64,000 nucleotides of DNA from Bacillus sp. ISL-18 (GTDB taxonomy: Bacteria; Bacillota; Bacilli; Bacillales; Cytobacillaceae): assembly GCF_018613415.1 (NCBI RefSeq), contig NZ_JAGGQG010000009.1:62001-126000 (forward strand), given 5' to 3'. Both the position numbers and the translations under genes were made by a program. The notes under the pieces were generated by a model. It was not told the DNA's origin. It searched no databases and saw nothing but the letters and a program-made list of their open reading frames with translations. Shown here in pieces: positions 17,425-26,102 of the stretch. Every line of letters starts with the position of its first letter. Position 1 is the first letter of the stretch.

Positions 17425-18294
17425 ATGGAAGAACAAGCCTATTTGGACTTGAAACGCGGAGAACGTGGAGCAATAATAAGTATTATTGCTTATATTTGTT
17501 TGTCTTCAATAAAATTAATGGTTGGATATTTGGCAAATTCTGAAGCTCTAAAAGCTGATGGATTAAATAATGCGACTGATATCATTGCCTCAATTGCTGT
17601 ACTTATCGGGTTAAAACTATCACAGCGACCTGCTGATGATGATCATCCATACGGGCACTGGAAAGCGGAAACGATTGCCTCCATGGTTGCATCGTTTATT
17701 ATGGTGGTGGTCGGGATCCAAGTGACATATGAAGCAATTTCTAGTATTTTTCATGGCCGGAATGAATCTCCTGATTTAATCTCTGCATGGACAGGCATCT
17801 TTTGTGCGGTAGTTATGTATTTTGTTTTTCGATATAACAAAAAATTGGCCAATGAAATTAATAGCCCGTCTGTCATGGCAGCCGCAAAGGACAATCTGTC
17901 AGATGCCTGGGTAAGTGTAGGAATATTCATTGGTATCTTGGGTACCCAGTTCGGTCTTCCTTGGCTCGATCCGTTAACCGCCATTATAGTAGGGTTGCTT
18001 ATCTGTAAAACTGGCTGGGAAATTTTTAGAGAAGCATCCCATAATTTGACGGATGGATTCGATGAAAAAGTCATCGAATTATACAAAGAAACGATCGATA
18101 ATTGTTATGGTGTCAAAGGTGTAAAGGATATTAAAGCGAGAAATTATGGTAATAACGTAGTGGTTGACATTGTCATCCTAGTCAATTCTAATCTGGATGT
18201 TCGTGAAGCTCACGATATTGCAACGGACGTGGAGATGAAATTAATCGAAGTCCATCATGTTTATGATGTTCATGTCCATGTAGAACCTAATTAG
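17425..18294 (+). CDS. Cation diffusion facilitator (CDF) metal efflux protein
   Basis: A 289-residue metal(II)/proton antiporter with six membrane segments and a cytosolic C-terminal dimer domain. Metal-site residues are seen in ADGLNNATD and KDNLSDAWVS (paired Asp/Asn sites in segments 2 and 5). DDDHPYGHWKAE is the usual loop after segment 2, and the tail ends with His-rich YDVHVHVEP. The NNATD/DNLSD type resembles B. subtilis MneP/MneS manganese exporters rather than zinc exporters with HxxxD sites, so Mn2+ efflux is the best guess. GGGGGAAG precedes the ATG. Confidence 0.88.
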   Translation: MEEQAYLDLKRGERGAIISIIAYICLSSIKLMVGYLANSEALKADGLNNATDIIASIAVLIGLKLSQRPADDDHPYGHWKAETIASMVASFIMVVVGIQVTYEAISSIFHGRNESPDLISAWTGIFCAVVMYFVFRYNKKLANEINSPSVMAAAKDNLSDAWVSVGIFIGILGTQFGLPWLDPLTAIIVGLLICKTGWEIFREASHNLTDGFDEKVIELYKETIDNCYGVKGVKDIKARNYGNNVVVDIVILVNSNLDVREAHDIATDVEMKLIEVHHVYDVHVHVEPN

Positions 18295-18343
18295 GTTTAT
18301 ATCATATAAAAGGTTCAAATATATGATTAGCGATTGAAATCAC

Positions 18344-18382
18344 AGCAAAAAAAGAGACTTTTTGAAAAGTCTCTTTTTTGCT
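18344..18382. terminator. Bidirectional terminator between the CDF and lipoprotein genes
   Basis: AGCAAAAAAAGAGACTTTT and AAAGTCTCTTTTTTGCT form a long stem between two convergent genes. Confidence 0.85.
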
Positions 18383-18392
18383 GTTCATGTAT

Positions 18393-18770
18393 TTACTTCG
18401 TTTTTTCATCCAATTCTTTCAACGCATCAGTAAGTTGGCTGTTTAAGTTTCCTAAAGCCTCTTTATCCAACGTCGCTGCTTCTGAACCTGCAATGGTTGG
18501 GTCTAGATATGTTTCAATTTTCTCGTATAAATCTTTGTTATCCTTCTTAACGTCATCTTCAAAAGAAGACCATTGATCCTCTAATTGCGGTCCAACTTCC
18601 TTTACTTTTGCCTGATCACCGCTATCAATTGCTTTTGACAATTCTTTCGTTGTGTCCAACATTTTATTTACACCATCTGAAACTTTTTGATCGGTTGAAC
18701 TACTACACCCTGCTAAAACTAATGCACTTCCAAGACCCAGGGCTAAAACTAGAGATGTTATTTTCATCAT
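18393..18770 (-). CDS. Lipoprotein related to the FTR1 ectodomain
   Basis: A 125-residue lipoprotein with a signal peptide and lipobox LAGC at residues 18-21 followed by CSSSTDQ. The mature part is helical and repeats a pattern also found twice in the ectodomain of the upstream permease: AKVKEVGPQLEDQWSSFEDD with KKDNKDLYEKIET aligns with AKKAYDQFNKTWRQIEEG with KADSATAYRDIES. Its ATG overlaps the stop of the permease gene by four bases, so the two are translationally coupled. It probably captures iron for FTR1 at the outer membrane face, taking the place of EfeO; this is inference. Confidence 0.8.
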   Translation of the reverse strand: MMKITSLVLALGLGSALVLAGCSSSTDQKVSDGVNKMLDTTKELSKAIDSGDQAKVKEVGPQLEDQWSSFEDDVKKDNKDLYEKIETYLDPTIAGSEAATLDKEALGNLNSQLTDALKELDEKTK

Positions 18771-20269
18771 GACAGCTTCCTACTTTCAAAGTTTGTATTT
18801 TTTTCCGTACTCAGTTTTTTGTTTTTCAATCTTTTAAATAAAATGATCATAACGGCAGCTGCAACAAGGATTGCCTGTGGAATAGTACTTTCCCATGAAG
18901 GATAAAGTGCAAAAAATTCAATACTTGGAATACTTGATGAATTCGTTGTTTGAATAAAACCGGCTAGCTGAAGACTGTGTATTCCCATCCCGGTAAACTT
19001 AATACAAAGGTAAAATACGATGATACTAGAGACCATAAAGAATGGGCGTAACGGTAGTTTCAAACCGATAAATACCATTAAGTAGGCTAAAACCCCAAGT
19101 ATCGCAGCTCCAATTAGAAAACCAATTAATAAAGACTGGAGACTTATTTGACTAGCCATTCCAATGTAAAATAGGACTGTTTCCGTTCCTTCACGAAATA
19201 CCGCCAGAAAGGCAAGTACGCCCAAAGAAACAAGCTTACCCGTGGTTAAAGCAGTTTGGCTTTTTTCACGAATATATCGATTCCAATCAGCAATATTGGA
19301 TTGACTATGAAGCCAATAACTCATGTAGAGTAACATGACTGCTGCAAAAACCCCAGTCCATCCACCGATCAGCGCATTATTATTACCAAAAGCTCCGGAT
19401 GAAATAACAAATTTCACAATGATGGCAAGGATTATGCTAACTCCAAGTCCAGATAATACCCCTGACCAAATCCAGCCTTTTCCTTTACCGGTTCCTGACT
19501 TTTTCACAAAGGACATTAGAGCAATAACAACCAATAATGCTTCCAGACCTTCACGAATTAAAATCATCGCTGCATCCCAGTATGTGTATTGAGATTTGTT
19601 CGCTAGAGGAGTTAAATAATTCACCATGTTATCTATAACTCTATTTGCTTGTTCGTAATTTGGTGGATTAGCAGATAGTATGGCCTGAATGGTAACCAGA
19701 TCTCTTTCAGAATCACTGTATACAGAGGCTGATTGAGCAACCACTACCCCTTCAACATCTAACCAACTATCACTAGCTTTTTTTATCCCTTTTAGTGCTT
19801 CAGCTTGATTTTGTTCTTTTACCTCTTTCTTTACTTCTTGTAAAAGTAAGATAAAATCATCTAAAGATAGATCTTTGTTCGTAACAGCTGCTTCCTTTGG
19901 ATAACCACCAGCTGAAAATTTGTCGTTAGTTGCTTTTAAATCTTTTAGTGCCACTAAAACTTGATCTGGTTTTTTAATAGTTAAGGCGTAAACGACCTTT
20001 CCCATATTTGATTCAATATCTCGGTAGGCAGTGGCCGAATCTGCTTTTATCCCTTCTTCAATTTGTCTCCAGGTTTTGTTAAATTGATCATATGCCTTTT
20101 TTGCTCCCGAAAGTTCCCCTTTCGATGCTAAATCTATAGCTTGATCAACTGATACGTTCGCCTTCTTCATCTCTTCTTTTGAATTTCCAACTGCTAACGC
20201 AGGAGTATGTACCCCCATACCAAAAATTAATAGAAGGATAGATATCAAAAGTAATAATTTCTTGCCCAT
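18767..20269 (-). CDS. efeU: FTR1-family iron permease with N-terminal ectodomain (EfeU-like)
   Basis: A 500-residue high-affinity iron permease. It begins with a signal peptide and an extracellular helical domain of about 210 residues containing two related repeats. Seven membrane segments follow, with both iron-binding REXXE motifs: REGLE in ILIREGLEALLVVIALMSF and REGTE in LAVFREGTETVLFYIGM. Such N-extended FTR1 proteins occur in Bacillus (YwbL). Two Fur boxes lie just upstream (20300-20360), so it is expected to be induced by iron limitation. No DyP peroxidase (EfeB) or M75 EfeO gene is present. Confidence 0.92.
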   Translation of the reverse strand: MGKKLLLLISILLLIFGMGVHTPALAVGNSKEEMKKANVSVDQAIDLASKGELSGAKKAYDQFNKTWRQIEEGIKADSATAYRDIESNMGKVVYALTIKKPDQVLVALKDLKATNDKFSAGGYPKEAAVTNKDLSLDDFILLLQEVKKEVKEQNQAEALKGIKKASDSWLDVEGVVVAQSASVYSDSERDLVTIQAILSANPPNYEQANRVIDNMVNYLTPLANKSQYTYWDAAMILIREGLEALLVVIALMSFVKKSGTGKGKGWIWSGVLSGLGVSIILAIIVKFVISSGAFGNNNALIGGWTGVFAAVMLLYMSYWLHSQSNIADWNRYIREKSQTALTTGKLVSLGVLAFLAVFREGTETVLFYIGMASQISLQSLLIGFLIGAAILGVLAYLMVFIGLKLPLRPFFMVSSIIVFYLCIKFTGMGIHSLQLAGFIQTTNSSSIPSIEFFALYPSWESTIPQAILVAAAVMIILFKRLKNKKLSTEKNTNFESRKLS

Positions 20270-20299
20270 AGGGTCCCCCTAGTTGTCTATGATTTTTAA

Positions 20300-20360
20300 T
20301 TGATAATGAATATCGTTTTCATCTATAAACATCATATTCCATATGAGAATGATTGTCAAT
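20300..20360 (-). promoter_or_regulatory. Two Fur boxes upstream of the FTR1 operon
   Basis: TTGATAATGAATATCGTTTTCA (about 20300-20320, shown here as the core TGATAATGAATATCGTTTTC) and TGAGAATGATTGTCAAT (20344-20360) both follow the GATAATGATAATCATTATC consensus used by Fur in Bacillus. They lie 30 to 90 bp upstream of the permease start. Confidence 0.8.
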
Positions 20361-20478
20361 TAGTGTTTTATTATTTTGACAATAATAATAGCTCTACCTT
20401 TACAGGGTTAGCTATATAAAAAAAATCGCCGCAGCGATCTCTAGAGAGTTTAAGCACTCATTAAAGAAAAAATATATC

Positions 20479-20820
20479 TCATCTATTTTTTAAATGCCTG
20501 AATAAAGACAAATGAATTAAATGTATGCTTAAAAGAACTGGATAGATTAACGCCGAGTAGGAGTCTTTTGATTCCTTTAAACCAAGTCCGGTTACCATCG
20601 ATATCTTTTAATGGCTTTAATTTTTTTACCCTCTCCAATTAGGCTGATTAATTCATCATGTAAATCTGCTGTAACCTCATCAGGAAGGCCAATATGTTTG
20701 GCGATTTTATTTAATGTTGCGTTGGTACGAGCAAGGTCACTTCTTAATTGGCTAATGGCACTTATGATAATAGTTAATAAGAGGCCTACTGAAAATTCCC
20801 AGAATGACTAATTCATCCAC
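20479..20820 (-). pseudogene. Decayed gene for a small membrane-anchored L7/L12-C-domain-like protein
   Basis: On the minus strand, three successive frames line up as one protein: MDELVILGIFS from the GTG at 20820, then (frame change near 20785) VGLLLTIIISAISQLRSDLA with RTNATLNKIAKHIGLPDE and GEGKKIKAIKRYR, then (frame change near 20597) MVTGLGLKESKDSY. The last part is the hallmark of small Bacillus proteins ending in a ribosomal L7/L12 C-terminal-like module (KxIKxYRxxTGLGLKEAKD). Two single-base lesions and a diverged tail indicate a pseudogene. The exact 3' limit is uncertain. Confidence 0.5.
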
Positions 20821-21029
20821 ATGATCACCGCAGGATATTCTTTTATTCTCAAATATTATTAAAACAGGATGATTTTAATCGAAACTTTGCTACATCCTTT
20901 CCATTTTAAACCATTTGATTTTCTCCAAACAGCCATATAGGAAAAAAACTATAAAATTAGGCCTTTATCCAATCATGATGAGGTAATCACTCATAGTCTA
21001 CTGTAACTTTAAAGGAAAGGATGATATTT

Positions 21030-21182
21030 ATGTATCCATACATATATATCCATCACTACCATCCGTGGTATAGCCATTTCGCCGCTCCCATTATTATTCC
21101 TCCACCGCCGGTACCGCCTGCTGCCGTTACCTATCGGTATTTATTAGTGCCCTACTCAGCGAGAAATAACTATACTCCCTGA
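21030..21182 (+). CDS. Tyr/Pro/His-rich 50-residue protein
   Basis: A short protein beginning MYPYIYIHHYHPWYSHFAAP, followed by a Pro run (IIIPPPPVPPAA) and a Tyr-containing end. AAAGGAAAGGATGAT precedes the ATG at good spacing. Composition is like small spore-coat or spore-surface proteins of Bacillus, but I do not recognise a family. It lies in an intergenic area with other tiny genes and stands alone. Confidence 0.55.
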   Translation: MYPYIYIHHYHPWYSHFAAPIIIPPPPVPPAAVTYRYLLVPYSARNNYTP

Positions 21183-21242
21183 ATTTAAAATGCCTTATTG
21201 AACATACTAATAGGTAGTTTATGACGGTAGGGAGAATGTAGA

Positions 21243-21347
21243 TTGCCTAATAAAAAGAATGATGAACCTCCCCATTTCACTTTAGGTGGTATCATGCTCA
21301 TTATTTTTATCGTTATTTATTATACAATTGCTATAATCATAAAATAA
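21243..21347 (+). CDS. 34-residue single-span membrane protein
   Basis: Starting at the TTG at 21243, eight bases after GGGAG, the product is MPNKKNDEPPHFTLGG followed by a hydrophobic helix (IMLIIFIVIYYTIAIIIK) that runs to the end. The coding length is 105 bp and a terminator follows at 21393. Such N-polar, one-helix miniproteins are common in sporulating Bacillus. Function unknown. Confidence 0.5.
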   Translation: MPNKKNDEPPHFTLGGIMLIIFIVIYYTIAIIIK

Positions 21348-21392
21348 ATACCTTACACGAGAATTTTACTCTTCAATAGGATGATAAAAGCA

Positions 21393-21418
21393 AAAACAGG
21401 ACCTCCATCCTGTTTTTT
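21393..21418 (+). terminator. Terminator after the tiny membrane protein gene
   Basis: AAACAGGA and TCCTGTTT pair around CCTCCA, followed by TTTTTATTTT. Confidence 0.8.
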
Positions 21419-21695
21419 ATTTTGCGTTCTTTCTTTCTTCCCTTCCACCCATCTGATTTTTAAGTAAGATATCCTCGCCTTATCTCGTCTATAAATCCAT
21501 CATTATTTAGACGTAAGTTGATTTTGGGGGAAAAAGGGTACAAACCTAAAGCCTGTCTCCTTCGTGATACATATAAATACAGTACAAACCTACAAGATGG
21601 ATAGATGGCAGGGAGGGATAATAGCACAGCAACAATGGAGGTAATGTCGTCTCAGGGTAGATCCTGAATGATCAGCTAGATGAAAGGAGATTATT
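21419..21695 (+). other. Leader region of the ArsB-like permease gene
   Basis: This 280-bp stretch has no convincing gene. An 11-bp direct repeat GTACAAACCTA occurs at 21538-21548 and 21582-21592. No known riboswitch consensus was recognised. AAAGGAG at about 21681-21687 is the ribosome binding site for the ATG at 21696. Confidence 0.4.
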
Positions 21696-23057
21696 ATGAT
21701 TGATTTAACCGTTTGGATAACCATCATTACCTTTTTGGTTACCCTCGGCTTTATTCTTTGGAGACCTAAAGGTATGAACGAAGCAATACCTGCTGCAATT
21801 GGGGCCATTATTGTCGTACTATGTGGAGGTGTCTCGTTATCAGACCTGGGGATTATTGCAGAAACGATTAGTGGTGCCGCTATTACAATTATGGCAACCA
21901 TTGTTATGGCGATTGTTTTAGAAAGTTTTGGTTTCTTTAATTGGGTTGCGGAAAAATTGGCTGCCAAGGCTAAAGGTTCAGGGATCCGTTTATTCTGGTA
22001 TGTCAACCTTTTATGTTTTCTCATGACTCTGTTTTTTAATAATGATGGAAGTATCTTAATCACCACCCCCATTCTTGTCATGTTATTAAACAACATGGGC
22101 TTGAAAAATCATCAAAAAATCCCTTATTTGCTTTCAGGGGGGTTAATTGCCACGGCTTCGAGTGCTCCAATCGGCGTGAGTAATATTGTTAACTTAATTG
22201 CTCTCAAAATTGTCCACATGAGTTTGTATTTGCATACAGCGATGATGTTTGTACCCGCAACATTAGGTCTGCTCTTACTAGTGGGGCTTCTGTTCTTACG
22301 GTTTTACAAAGTCCTGCCGAAAACCATACCAACGAAAATTTCAGGATTGTCGTCAAAATCTTACCATCCACTCAAACCAGTCCTTCAGCATGGCTCAGAC
22401 AAAGACCGTTCCAGATTTATGCGAAATGTACTATTATTCGTGTTCGCTGTCCGAATCAGTCTCTTTGTCGCCTCGTTTGTGAACATTCCCGTTTCTCTTA
22501 TGGCCGTTTTCGGATCACTTGTTCTGTTAGCATGGAGATGGGCGTATTTAAAAATCCCGCCTGGGGATATGCTGAAAAAAACACCTTGGTATATCATCGT
22601 TTTTGCTTTTTGTATGTATGTGATCATTTACGGTCTGAATAACATTGGGTTAACAGATTGGCTGATCACATTTATGCAGCCAATTGTTTCCGGAAGCCTG
22701 TTACATGCGAGTGTGATGATGGGTGTTCTTCTAACCGTACTCTCTAATATTTTTAATAATCACCCTGCGCTCATGGTGGGGACACTTACGTTAACGCATA
22801 TGCATCTAGATTTGCTCTCCTTGAAAATTGCCTATCTAGCAAACGTGATTGGCAGTGATATGGGAGCCTTATTGCTGCCGATGGGGACACTCGCTACGTT
22901 GATGTGGATGCACATTGTGAGAAAAGGAAAAGTGAAAATTACTTGGTGGGAGTATGTCAAAATTACCGGAGTGGTGATTCCTCCTACAGTATTATTCACA
23001 TTAGTCGTATTATATTATTGGGTTTCATGGCTTTTTGGCGGTGTACTTCAGCAATAG
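21696..23057 (+). CDS. ArsB/NhaD-superfamily permease
   Basis: A 453-residue membrane protein of the ion transporter superfamily with about eleven segments. Family features are the N-terminal WRPKGMNEAIPAAIGAIIVV, the LFFNNDGSILITTPI block (ArsB has TxxFANDGAALILTP here) and the second-half counterpart LSNIFNNHPALMVG. This suggests an arsenite or other anion exporter, as in B. subtilis YdfA-type proteins. No arsR, arsC or arsD lies nearby, so arsenic specificity is unproven. A protein with Sm-like repeats follows 27 bp downstream. Confidence 0.85.
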   Translation: MIDLTVWITIITFLVTLGFILWRPKGMNEAIPAAIGAIIVVLCGGVSLSDLGIIAETISGAAITIMATIVMAIVLESFGFFNWVAEKLAAKAKGSGIRLFWYVNLLCFLMTLFFNNDGSILITTPILVMLLNNMGLKNHQKIPYLLSGGLIATASSAPIGVSNIVNLIALKIVHMSLYLHTAMMFVPATLGLLLLVGLLFLRFYKVLPKTIPTKISGLSSKSYHPLKPVLQHGSDKDRSRFMRNVLLFVFAVRISLFVASFVNIPVSLMAVFGSLVLLAWRWAYLKIPPGDMLKKTPWYIIVFAFCMYVIIYGLNNIGLTDWLITFMQPIVSGSLLHASVMMGVLLTVLSNIFNNHPALMVGTLTLTHMHLDLLSLKIAYLANVIGSDMGALLLPMGTLATLMWMHIVRKGKVKITWWEYVKITGVVIPPTVLFTLVVLYYWVSWLFGGVLQQ

Positions 23058-23084
23058 GATGACATTAATAAAAGGAGAATGAGT

Positions 23085-23762
23085 ATGCTTATAGATTTTG
23101 AAGATTTAGAGGGAAAGAATATAGAGGTGGAAATTTCAGGAGGCATTATTCACAAAGGGACCTTACTGGACAGTGGATTGGACGTTATCGTCCTTTATGA
23201 TTATAAAAATCATTCTTACCTCTATATCCCCTTTATTCATGTTCAAAGTATTAAAGAAACGGTTCTAGACAAAGGAGAGGATGATTCCTATCAACCTCTT
23301 ACAGAAAAACCAATTGAGACGGATGGAATCTCGTTTCGGAAAGTATTAACCAGTGCTAAAGGATTATTTGTCCAGGTATATGTGACGGGGAATAAATCCA
23401 TTCATGGCTATTTAACAAGCATCATGAATGACTATTTTGTCTTTTACTCCCCAGTGTTCAAAACGATGTATATATCAATGAATCATGTCAAGTGGTTAAT
23501 TCCGTTTCCACCTGATGCAAAACCTTATTCTCTAAACAAAGAAATTTCATCACGAAAGCCTTTAGCCATTCCTTTAGCCCGATCCTTTGATGAGCAATTG
23601 AAAAAATTAGAAAGTCAACTGGTCATTATTGATGGTGGAGACCAGTCTGAAAAAATCGGCTTACTCCAAAAGATCCGCAATAACAAAATCACGCTTATTA
23701 CAGGTGACGGAGTCCCGGTATTACGGAATGTAGAGCATATTAAAACCATTCAATTACCGTAA
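23085..23762 (+). CDS. Protein with Sm-like repeats (DUF2642-like)
   Basis: A 225-residue soluble protein. Two clear repeats of about 60 residues resemble the DUF2642 fold: GKNIEVEISGGIIHKGTLLD, VIVLYDYKNHSYLYIPFIHV and GLFVQVYVTGNKSIHGYLTS, YFVFYSPVFKTMYISMNHVK. A third, weaker copy ends the protein (VIIDGGDQSEKIGLLQKI, NVEHIKTIQL). AGGAG is correctly spaced for the ATG at 23085, not for the one at 23079. It is cotranscribed with the permease. A spore or surface role is possible for the family; function is unknown. Confidence 0.65.
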   Translation: MLIDFEDLEGKNIEVEISGGIIHKGTLLDSGLDVIVLYDYKNHSYLYIPFIHVQSIKETVLDKGEDDSYQPLTEKPIETDGISFRKVLTSAKGLFVQVYVTGNKSIHGYLTSIMNDYFVFYSPVFKTMYISMNHVKWLIPFPPDAKPYSLNKEISSRKPLAIPLARSFDEQLKKLESQLVIIDGGDQSEKIGLLQKIRNNKITLITGDGVPVLRNVEHIKTIQLP

Positions 23763-23894
23763 CTAGGAACATACGCAAAAGGTTATTATTTGAAAAGGAA
23801 AGAATGATGCTAACATGCTTATTCAAAAAAAATAATCCACCCTATGTTTGCAGACAAGGATGGATTTCTGACTCACCTATTAAGTTGGTTTGTG

Positions 23895-23924
23895 ACCGTG
23901 TCGTTCCGAGACACGGTTTTTTTT
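23895..23924 (+). terminator. Terminator of the permease operon
   Basis: CCGTGTC and GACACGG pair around GTTCCGA, followed by eight T residues. Confidence 0.85.
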
Positions 23925-24000
23925 AGTGTACCACCTATTATTATGATATGTTTTATATTTTATTTTGTTCAAGTTATAGGAAATAATCCTCATTTTATGA

Positions 24001-24606
24001 TCAGTTTTTTACAATTTTATTTCTTTGATTGTACCATTTAAACAACAGAAAAATAAGAGTAATAATAAGTGCGATAATAATAACAGGAGTAACAAATGGT
24101 TTTGCAGCCTGATTAATTTGCTCCCATTTCGCTCCTAAATTCATGCCCAAGCAAATAAATAAAACGGACCATGGAATAATGGCAATAAGTGTATAAAAGC
24201 TAAATTTGGAAAATGGCATTTTCGCTATACCTGCTGGAATAGAGATCGCATGACGAACAACTGGAATAAAACGCGCCATAAAAATAACACCAGATCCATA
24301 TTTACTAAACCAATGTTGTGCAAGATCGATGTGAGATGAACGAATCAATATATATTTTCCAAATTTATCAAGAAAAGGTCTTCCACCATATCTGCCTATC
24401 CAATATAAAAACCACTGAGCAATAATACCGCCAATCGAGCCTGCGACAACTGCTCCCAAGAAAGAGATTTTTCCAATCGAAACTAAATAGCCCCCATAAG
24501 CTAATACAATTTCACTTGGGATGACTTCGACCATTAAACCCAAGGCAATACCTAAGTATCTCAGACTAGAAAGCAAATCAAATAACGTTTGAATCAAATG
24601 TGACAT
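24001..24606 (-). CDS. DedA family membrane protein
   Basis: A 201-residue integral membrane protein of the DedA/SNARE-associated family. It shows the family-defining GLMVEVIPSEIVLAYGGYL with its membrane-embedded glutamate, GGIIAQWFLYWIGRYGG and the basic RFIPVVRHAISIPAGIAKM motif. Members such as UptA return undecaprenyl phosphate across the membrane, and others flip phosphatidylethanolamine, so a lipid-flipping role is likely. It is the last gene of a minus-strand set with bcrC, 160 bp after it, so it may also have its own promoter. Confidence 0.9.
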   Translation of the reverse strand: MSHLIQTLFDLLSSLRYLGIALGLMVEVIPSEIVLAYGGYLVSIGKISFLGAVVAGSIGGIIAQWFLYWIGRYGGRPFLDKFGKYILIRSSHIDLAQHWFSKYGSGVIFMARFIPVVRHAISIPAGIAKMPFSKFSFYTLIAIIPWSVLFICLGMNLGAKWEQINQAAKPFVTPVIIIALIITLIFLLFKWYNQRNKIVKN

Positions 24607-24765
24607 AAGAATGTAAAACCTGCCTTTGATGTTAGTATAAAAAACTTTTCCTTTAAATCTGTACCCTGCACTCTAAACTGTTTCAATGTACTAAGGATTA
24701 GAGGGGCTGTTCAATCCGTTGTTACCAGTTATTAATTTAAGCTGAGAGCCACGACAATCCCATTT

Positions 24766-25356
24766 TTAATAATTTTTCGTTTTCTTCTCACTTGGTACAC
24801 TCTTGTTTACTAATGGCATTCTATTATAAAGATTAATCATTCTCTTTGATATCGGATGTATAATCGGGCTGATTTTATAAATAAAGATGCTCACAATGGC
24901 TGCAACAACCAGACTTCCTATGATGTCAAATGGATAATGATGGCCAACATATACCCGAGAGATACCTGTTAAAACCGCGAATAAGACCATACCGATTCCC
25001 AATTTTCGGTGACGGTATAGTACGGCAAGTGCTAAAGAAAAGGCTCCTGTTCCATGATCACTTGGAAAGGACGCATCAGATGAATGACTAATTAACAGAT
25101 TAACCTTGTGGGACACAAATGGACGGGGTTCAAAATAAATATGACCGATGACGACATTAATGAACAATGCGATGATACCAGTAATGGCTGCCAAAACAAC
25201 CGTATTTTTATATTTATCTTTTCCGAAGAACCACATTAGAAGTAAAACAACTGCATAAATGATTAAGGCATTTTGTGTGACAAAAACCATTAACCCATCT
25301 AGGATTGGATGATGACCGGCAGCTTGATTAATATCTTTAAATAATTGATAGTTCAT
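24766..25356 (-). CDS. bcrC: Undecaprenyl-diphosphatase BcrC (PAP2 family)
   Basis: A 196-residue membrane phosphatase that removes a phosphate from undecaprenyl pyrophosphate during recycling of the cell-wall lipid carrier. All three PAP2 motifs are present: EPRPFV, SFPSDHG and SRVYVGHHYPFD. Length and the N-terminal NYQLFKDINQAAGHH match BcrC. Homologues confer bacitracin resistance. It belongs to the envelope gene set transcribed from 28760. The window also contains the unrelated enzyme UppP at 48724 with the same activity. Confidence 0.88.
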   Translation of the reverse strand: MNYQLFKDINQAAGHHPILDGLMVFVTQNALIIYAVVLLLMWFFGKDKYKNTVVLAAITGIIALFINVVIGHIYFEPRPFVSHKVNLLISHSSDASFPSDHGTGAFSLALAVLYRHRKLGIGMVLFAVLTGISRVYVGHHYPFDIIGSLVVAAIVSIFIYKISPIIHPISKRMINLYNRMPLVNKSVPSEKKTKNY

Positions 25357-25412
25357 ATTTATTCCCCTTGTTCTATTCTTTTTAAGAGTAGTGGTATATT
25401 CCCTCTTCTCCT

Positions 25413-26102
25413 CTACAATTCATTAATTCTTACACAAGGCACATCACGACTTGATAATTCTTTAAATACTTTTTTTAATGCCGTAATGGTATTCATCGGA
25501 GCATCAACATCCGCTCCAGCTGTTTCTCCACAATCATGCAGTAGGACAACATCCCCGTTTTTGATATTCTGTAACAATCTCTTTTCTACTTTTTCACTGC
25601 CGCCTTTACTGCGCCAATCTTCCGCCATGACCGACCAATGGATGATCTTGTACTGTTTCATCAGTAGAAAATCAAGTAGAGTTAATAATCCCCATGGTGG
25701 ACGATAGTAGATCGGACGTTCGCCCGTAATTCTTTTAATGATCGAAGCGGTCTTATTTAGATGACGTCGAATCGTCCAAGGAGCCATCACCCAGTTGGAT
25801 TTGTGGACGTAATTATGAATGCCAATTAAGTGTCCCTCATCATGCATTCTTGCGATTAACTCTGGGTACTTCTCCGCTTTAGAACCAACCACAAAAAATG
25901 TTGCTTTAATATTATGTTTCTTTAACAGGTCTAAAAGCTGCGGCGTATAGACCGGATTGGGACCATCATCAAAAGTAAAGGCAACTTTATCAGAAGTGTC
26001 TTTACTTTTTAAGACCCCGATACCGGCACCCGCAGTTAGAATAAATGGGATTACCCAGTAAACTCCTACAAGAAACAATACAAGTAACCCGAACTTAATC
26101 AT
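25413..26102 (-). CDS. Polysaccharide deacetylase (NodB domain)
   Basis: A 229-residue membrane-anchored carbohydrate esterase 4 protein. An N-terminal hydrophobic helix (about residues 3-25) is followed by the NodB domain with the motifs FTFDDGPNP (catalytic Asp), IGIHNYVHKSN (metal His pair) and RPPWGLL, and later VVLLHDCGE. It would remove acetyl groups from an outward-facing sugar polymer or glycolipid. The ATG at 26102 has GGGGAG eight bases upstream and overlaps the end of the preceding gene by eight bases. The operon partners point to a lipid-linked sugar as substrate (inference). Confidence 0.9.
   Translation of the reverse strand: MIKFGLLVLFLVGVYWVIPFILTAGAGIGVLKSKDTSDKVAFTFDDGPNPVYTPQLLDLLKKHNIKATFFVVGSKAEKYPELIARMHDEGHLIGIHNYVHKSNWVMAPWTIRRHLNKTASIIKRITGERPIYYRPPWGLLTLLDFLLMKQYKIIHWSVMAEDWRSKGGSEKVEKRLLQNIKNGDVVLLHDCGETAGADVDAPMNTITALKKVFKELSSRDVPCVRINEL

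Noticed and set aside
21419-21695. Possible riboswitch in the leader of the ArsB-like permease
   Set aside because: No match to yybP-ykoY, M-box or other consensus that I could identify; only an 11-bp direct repeat is visible.
24607-24765. ECF-sigma type promoter (TGAAAC then TAC) upstream of the DedA gene
   Set aside because: The -35-like TGAAAC is present but the -10 region reads TACAGA rather than CGTC or CGTA, so sigma-M/W control is not supported.
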